Part shown: piece by piece, positions 5,206-7,888 of the stretch
Layout: each line of letters begins with the position of its first letter
How positions within the stretch are numbered: the stretch's first letter is position 1
Origin: Thermoplasmata archaeon
Lineage (GTDB): Archaea; Thermoplasmatota; Thermoplasmata; Thermoplasmatales; Thermoplasmataceae
Length of the DNA: 7,888 bases
Reading direction: 5' to 3'
Assembly: GCA_021846695.1 (NCBI GenBank)
Contig: JAJZWN010000059.1
Location: 1-7,888 of the forward strand
The notes under the pieces: model-generated
The model's input: the letters and a program-made list of their open reading frames with translations, nothing else
What the model was told of the DNA's origin: nothing
Databases searched by the model: none
Position numbers and translations under genes: made by a program

Positions 5206-5215
5206 GGTAGTTCAC
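5187..5215 (+). mobile_element. Right end of an IS605/IS1341-type element (omegaRNA 3' hairpin)
   Basis: CCTC-T-ATGC-TTTA-GCAT-GAGG (5187-5207) folds into a stem with one bulged T and a 4-base loop. It is followed by TAGTTCAC (5208-5215), typical of right ends cut by Y1 transposases. It overlaps the TnpB stop codon, as expected. In active elements this hairpin is the 3' part of the omegaRNA, and the DNA after it acts as guide. Here the guide position would be the 3' end of the rhamnose dehydrogenase gene. No left end or tnpA is recognised, so the element is broken. The exact boundary (5213-5215) is uncertain. Confidence 0.6.
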
Positions 5216-5973
5216 TGTAAATTAACAAGCATGCCGCCGTCAACTAAAAGTTCAGCACCATTTATATATGTATTTTCATCGGAAACAAGGAATAAAGCCG
5301 GAGAAGCTATATCGGAAGGATTTCCCAATCTTCTTAGGGGTATTCTGTTTTCCATATACTCCCTTTTCTTTTTATTTGAAAGGTCTTCTGTGTTGATATC
5401 AGTAAGTATAGTACCAGGTTCCAGCGAATTAACCATTATCCCGTGCTCACCGAGTATTATGGCCAGTGAATGCATTAATCCATTCATAGCAGACTTTGTT
5501 GTGGTGTAATGTGCCTGAAATTTCCCGCCAACTATTGCGCTTATTGAGCTTATAAATAATATTTTTCCCTTAGTATTGTTCTCTATCATCATCTGTGAGA
5601 CACGCTGTGTGATGAAAAAATGGCTTTCCACATTGACTTTCCATACTTTTTCAAATAAATTCTGGTCTATATTAAAAAAATCCATGAACGGGCAAATTCC
5701 GGCATTGTTGACCAGCACATCCACTGTTTTGAACTTATCTTTAATAAATTTCATCAATCCATCTATTTCTCCTATATCCGACTGGTCTATCTTGTATTTT
5801 TCGCCTGAAACTCCCTTACTTCTTATATATTTCACAGTTTCATCCGCAGCATTGTCGTTGTTGCCATATGTAATTATAACATTTGCGCCGTTGTCTGCCA
5901 GAGCTTTTGCAATGCCATTCCCTATGCCTCTTGAACCACCTGTAACTATAGCATTTTTATTCCTGAAATCCAT
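5212..5973 (-). CDS. rhaD: L-rhamnose 1-dehydrogenase (short-chain dehydrogenase/reductase)
   Basis: This would oxidise L-rhamnose to L-rhamnono-lactone with NAD(P)+ in the cytoplasm, the first step of the non-phosphorylative route. It has 253 residues, the standard length for a classical SDR. The cofactor motif is TGGSRGIG (11-18), with NNAG at 89-92 and N114. The catalytic triad is S143, Y156 and K160 (YTTTK). No acidic residue ends strand 2 (VIITYGNN), which is compatible with NADP+. From memory, characterised L-rhamnose dehydrogenases share NNAGICPF, SSISA, HYTxTK, PGTIxTDIN and the C-terminus VDGG..VNLQ. All are present, so the call goes beyond generic SDR. The symbol follows the archaeal usage and is not rhamnulose-1-phosphate aldolase. 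The gene follows the HTH_10 regulator by 9 bases. Its TGA stop (5214-5212) lies in the IS right end, yet the protein ends at the normal family point. Confidence 0.85.
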   Translation of the reverse strand: MDFRNKNAIVTGGSRGIGNGIAKALADNGANVIITYGNNDNAADETVKYIRSKGVSGEKYKIDQSDIGEIDGLMKFIKDKFKTVDVLVNNAGICPFMDFFNIDQNLFEKVWKVNVESHFFITQRVSQMMIENNTKGKILFISSISAIVGGKFQAHYTTTKSAMNGLMHSLAIILGEHGIMVNSLEPGTILTDINTEDLSNKKKREYMENRIPLRRLGNPSDIASPALFLVSDENTYINGAELLVDGGMLVNLQ

Positions 5974-5985
5974 TTTAATCCCCTA
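5974..5985 (-). promoter_or_regulatory. Weak Shine-Dalgarno between regulator and dehydrogenase genes
   Basis: On the minus strand the regulator stop TAG runs straight into GGGGATTAAA and then the dehydrogenase ATG. The G-rich stretch can pair in part with the 3' end of archaeal 16S rRNA. With a gap of only 9 bases and no TATA box, the two genes are almost certainly one transcript. Confidence 0.45.
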
Positions 5986-6696
5986 CTCACCAAATTTCTT
6001 CATCAAAAAATATCTATTCTTGCGGGTCCATTCATCCATGATTTTTCCCGTTGCTTTTCTCATGTATTCTTCCAGGGCTGACTTTGAAAGCCCTGTTATT
6101 GTAGCCAGTTCACTGAGATATTTTTCCCTGGGTATGTTAAAATACCCATTCTGGTAAGCCATATACACTGTAAATGCTTCCTGGTCAGTTAAATTGAATA
6201 CACTATCAATTTTTCCATTTTGCCTGTCGCTCTTCATATGGAAATAGGGCATCTCTCCAAGTTCTGACAGTGATGACTTTAAAGTTTTAACAGATTCAAC
6301 AGGGACAATTGCCATTATATATTCAAAATTATCAGATATCAGGTCATTATGGTAAACAACATTGTTTTCATACAGCAAAGATACTATCATATTGCTATAT
6401 TTTTCCTTGAATGAAACTTCATAAAGATTTTTTCTATAGGCACTGGAAGACACTCTTAAAATCTCGCTTATGGCACTGGACCGTTTGAAAAGTGTAAGGA
6501 ATTTTTTGAATTCCCTTTCTGATTCTGCCTTTATCTCCACAGTTCCGTAAATATAGTTATTGTCTTTATGCACATTGCTGCTAACCGTGTGTATATTAAC
6601 ATTTAAGCCATCAGTAATCTCTGTCCAGCATCGTTCATGCCGCATCTGAAAATCAACTTCAACATATTCATGCCCATCATCTTCTCTAAATATCAT
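5983..6696 (-). CDS. HTH_10 (bacterio-opsin activator type) transcriptional regulator
   Basis: This 237-residue DNA-binding regulator carries a C-terminal HTH_10 domain at about residues 168-222. It begins LTDQEAFTVYMAYQNGYF, then NIPREKYLSELA, and has the recognition helix in GLSKSALEEYMRK. The N-terminal half (1-160) is a ligand-sensing type domain with the H-x-x-C-W element (H20, C23, W24) seen in archaeal members of this family. The open frame reaches a TTG at 6705, but I chose the ATG at 6696. A TATA box at 6717-6724 lies about 25 bases upstream of that ATG, which predicts a leaderless start there. It is the first gene of a two-gene operon with the L-rhamnose dehydrogenase. It is therefore the best candidate to control the rhamnose locus, including the palindromes near the dehydratase and transporter genes. 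Whether it activates or represses, and its ligand, are unknown. Confidence 0.8.
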   Translation of the reverse strand: MIFREDDGHEYVEVDFQMRHERCWTEITDGLNVNIHTVSSNVHKDNNYIYGTVEIKAESEREFKKFLTLFKRSSAISEILRVSSSAYRKNLYEVSFKEKYSNMIVSLLYENNVVYHNDLISDNFEYIMAIVPVESVKTLKSSLSELGEMPYFHMKSDRQNGKIDSVFNLTDQEAFTVYMAYQNGYFNIPREKYLSELATITGLSKSALEEYMRKATGKIMDEWTRKNRYFLMKKFGE

Positions 6697-6716
6697 ATAT
6701 AACAATATTTAATAGT

Positions 6717-6724
6717 TTATTTAA
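6717..6724 (-). promoter_or_regulatory. TATA box of the regulator-dehydrogenase operon
   Basis: The minus strand reads TTAAATAA, centred about 25 bases upstream of the ATG at 6696. This predicts a leaderless mRNA and supports that ATG over the TTG at 6705. The spacer 6697-6772 is otherwise plain AT-rich DNA. A run of five Ts on the minus strand at 6761-6765 may end the upstream gene's transcript. Confidence 0.55.
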
Positions 6725-6772
6725 TCATTTGTATTATCTAATAACTCTAAAATAAAGTATAAAAATTACCAT

Positions 6773-7123
6773 TCACATATTTTTGAATATTGAATCGTAT
6801 ATATTTTTTTCGGAATCTTCTTCCTTTTCTTCCTTTGCTAGCTTATTTATTTTGGCTTTGTCCAGATACCACTGATTGATGCGCCATGCTTTTCCATGGA
6901 CTATGTTAATTTCCTCCCTGTGGGTTGTTACTATTCCATATTCCTCAAGGTTGTAAAAAACGTCCCTTTCAGCAGCAGAAAGAACATTGTCTATTATGTA
7001 ATCCTCATATCCGAAAAAAGAAAGAATAAAGTCGCAGAGATCTTCAGAATCTTTTTTAGACATTCCTTTTCTACCATAAATATTATCAATGGCTTTAAAT
7101 AATTCTCCCCTGCTAACAGTCAT
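6773..7123 (-). CDS. Small Thermoplasmata-type protein of unknown function (possibly DUF6015)
   Basis: This 116-residue cytoplasmic protein has no signal or membrane segment. A helical first half (GELFKAIDNIY, KDSEDLCDFILSFFGY, DNVLSAAERDVFYNLEEYGIV) runs into a short beta-like part (EEINIVHGKAWRINQWYL, 70-87) and a highly charged tail. The pattern of a helix pair, a DVFY-LEE-GIV helix and then THREEINIVHG resembles a winged-helix fold. It also resembles small proteins of Thermoplasmata that I recall as DUF6015; that assignment is uncertain. A winged helix would suggest DNA binding or protein contact, but no function is known. It has its own leaderless promoter and follows the nucleotidyltransferase by 78 bases. 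There is no evident link to the sugar genes. Confidence 0.7.
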   Translation of the reverse strand: MTVSRGELFKAIDNIYGRKGMSKKDSEDLCDFILSFFGYEDYIIDNVLSAAERDVFYNLEEYGIVTTHREEINIVHGKAWRINQWYLDKAKINKLAKEEKEEDSEKNIYDSIFKNM

Positions 7124-7144
7124 GGCAATATCATTAATAACAGG

Positions 7145-7152
7145 TTATTAAA
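7145..7152 (-). promoter_or_regulatory. TATA box of the small unknown gene
   Basis: The minus strand reads TTTAATAA, centred about 25 bases upstream of the ATG at 7123. A leaderless transcript is predicted, which supports this start codon. The gene therefore need not be co-transcribed with the nucleotidyltransferase upstream. Confidence 0.5.
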
Positions 7153-7201
7153 TTTTATGAATATAATATATATAATATAATAGCAGATGTGGCATAGGTC
7201 T

Positions 7202-7888
7202 TTATATAGATATCTCCTCCATTATAGTATTCTCATATGCATACAATAATGTTGTATCCGCGGTTCTTATTACCTGCCCCTTAGAATATTTTTTATCCGT
7301 ATCATTCTCAATATAGCCTGTGCCTGAACCTATTTTTAATATTTTGCCAGATTTAATTTCAACATTTTCACCTGATCTGATGTAATACTCGACTATGCTT
7401 TTCCCCTCATCAAAGTATAATGTTTTCAAGTACCCGTATGATGTGTCTTCCCTACCTTTGTATAACTCTTTTATGGTTCCTAAATCCTTTTCGCTGTCTA
7501 TGCCAAGCCAGAGGGCATCCTCGCAGTATACGCCCATCCTGTTATTGTTTACAAGGTACGGAAAAACACTTTTTTCAATATCCTTTTCCATATATTTTCT
7601 GAAAAATGCTTCAAATGCAGATTTTTTTACATAATATAATCCGGCATTGATATAATGGTTAAGTTCAGGCTTTTCCCTGAAATTGTCAACCTTGTCTCCT
7701 GAAAATTCTACTATTCCATAGGGGCTCTGCATTTTAGTTACATACATTACTACATCATAATCCCTCGATTTCGAAAACTCCACAAAGCTCCTGAAATTTA
7801 TGTCGGTAACAGTATCTCCATTTCTTACTATGGCGTCCTCATTTATATTTTTCATGAGGTTTGAGAGTGAAAATAAAGTTCCCATAGG
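7202..7888 (-). CDS. Sugar-phosphate nucleotidyltransferase, N-terminus outside the window
   Basis: This enzyme would join a sugar 1-phosphate to a nucleoside triphosphate, making an activated sugar for glycan synthesis. The frame stays open to the window edge, with a Pro codon before the Met at 7885. That Met is internal, in the family segment L-G-T-x-x-x-L. Roughly the first 75-90 residues, including the GGxGTRLxPLT nucleotide loop, lie beyond 7888. Counting from that Met, N22-G23-D24 holds the metal-binding Asp. SPYGIVEF (54-61), FREKP (69-73), NAGLYY (80-85) and WLGIDSEKDL (126-135) follow the family order. A tail of about 75 residues (150-227) looks beta-rich and ends in a cupin-like stretch rather than the usual left-handed helix. 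Mannose-1-phosphate guanylyltransferase or glucose-1-phosphate thymidylyltransferase are the likely classes. It could make dTDP-rhamnose precursors, but nothing shows this. Confidence 0.75.
   Translation of the reverse strand, partial: PMGTLFSLSNLMKNINEDAIVRNGDTVTDINFRSFVEFSKSRDYDVVMYVTKMQSPYGIVEFSGDKVDNFREKPELNHYINAGLYYVKKSAFEAFFRKYMEKDIEKSVFPYLVNNNRMGVYCEDALWLGIDSEKDLGTIKELYKGREDTSYGYLKTLYFDEGKSIVEYYIRSGENVEIKSGKILKIGSGTGYIENDTDKKYSKGQVIRTADTTLLYAYENTIMEEISI

Noticed and set aside
5231..6157. Plus-strand open frames across the dehydrogenase and regulator genes
   Set aside because: They are antisense to two genes with clear family motifs. Their Ser/Phe/Ile-rich translations are the usual mirror of coding DNA.
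6703..6705. TTG as start of the HTH_10 regulator
   Set aside because: A TATA box spaced for a leaderless start at the ATG at 6696, plus the normal preference for ATG, makes the TTG less likely.
7883..7885. ATG as the true start of the nucleotidyltransferase
   Set aside because: It lies within the conserved family segment, the frame stays open beyond it to the window edge, and the nucleotide-binding loop is missing.
1..7888. CRISPR array, tRNA or rRNA genes
   Set aside because: No regularly spaced repeats, cloverleaf pattern or conserved rRNA segment was seen. The repeats present are short inverted repeats near promoters and one 13-base direct repeat.

Overview
The window looks like chromosome of a thermoacidophilic archaeon of the Thermoplasmatales (Ferroplasma, Acidiplasma, Thermoplasma or Picrophilus type). 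The evidence is low GC, TATA-like boxes about 25 bases upstream of several start codons with almost no leader, one gene with an archaeal Shine-Dalgarno, an HTH_10 (Bat-type) regulator with a conserved Cys-Trp N-terminus, and a small protein that resembles a Thermoplasmata family. The genus is inferred, not shown.

Most of the window (about 196-6696) reads as one catabolic locus for L-rhamnose or a close 6-deoxy sugar, using the non-phosphorylative route. The two anchors are strong. 196-1305 (+) has the full active-site set of L-rhamnonate dehydratase, and 5212-5973 (-) carries the signature stretches of L-rhamnose 1-dehydrogenase. Around them lie a DHDPS/NAL-family aldolase (1317-2195, -), a metallo-beta-lactamase-fold protein (2287-3045, +) and an MFS transporter (3235-4596, +). 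An HTH_10 regulator (5983-6696, -) sits 9 bases upstream of the dehydrogenase. The likely flow is uptake by the MFS protein, oxidation to rhamnonolactone, ring opening (enzymatic or spontaneous), dehydration to 2-keto-3-deoxy-L-rhamnonate, and cleavage to pyruvate and L-lactaldehyde. No gene for the lactaldehyde step is in the window.

The genes are scattered over both strands with their own promoters rather than in one operon. The dehydratase and aldolase genes converge with 11 bases between them. The aldolase and MBL genes diverge from a 91-base spacer. The dehydratase promoter carries three stacked inverted repeats.

The 615-base stretch 4597-5211 holds two terminator-like hairpins, a cryptic promoter with an 8-codon reading frame, several short inverted repeats and a 129-base run with no C. 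It ends in the C-terminal tail of a TnpB-type (IS605/IS1341) transposase with its right-end hairpin. That IS end abuts the dehydrogenase gene so closely that it overlaps the dehydrogenase stop codon.

The right part (6773-7888, -) is probably unrelated: a small winged-helix-like protein, and a sugar-nucleotidyltransferase whose N-terminus lies beyond the window. The most unusual item is the MBL-fold protein, which has lost its HxHxDH metal motif yet sits where a lactonase would be expected.
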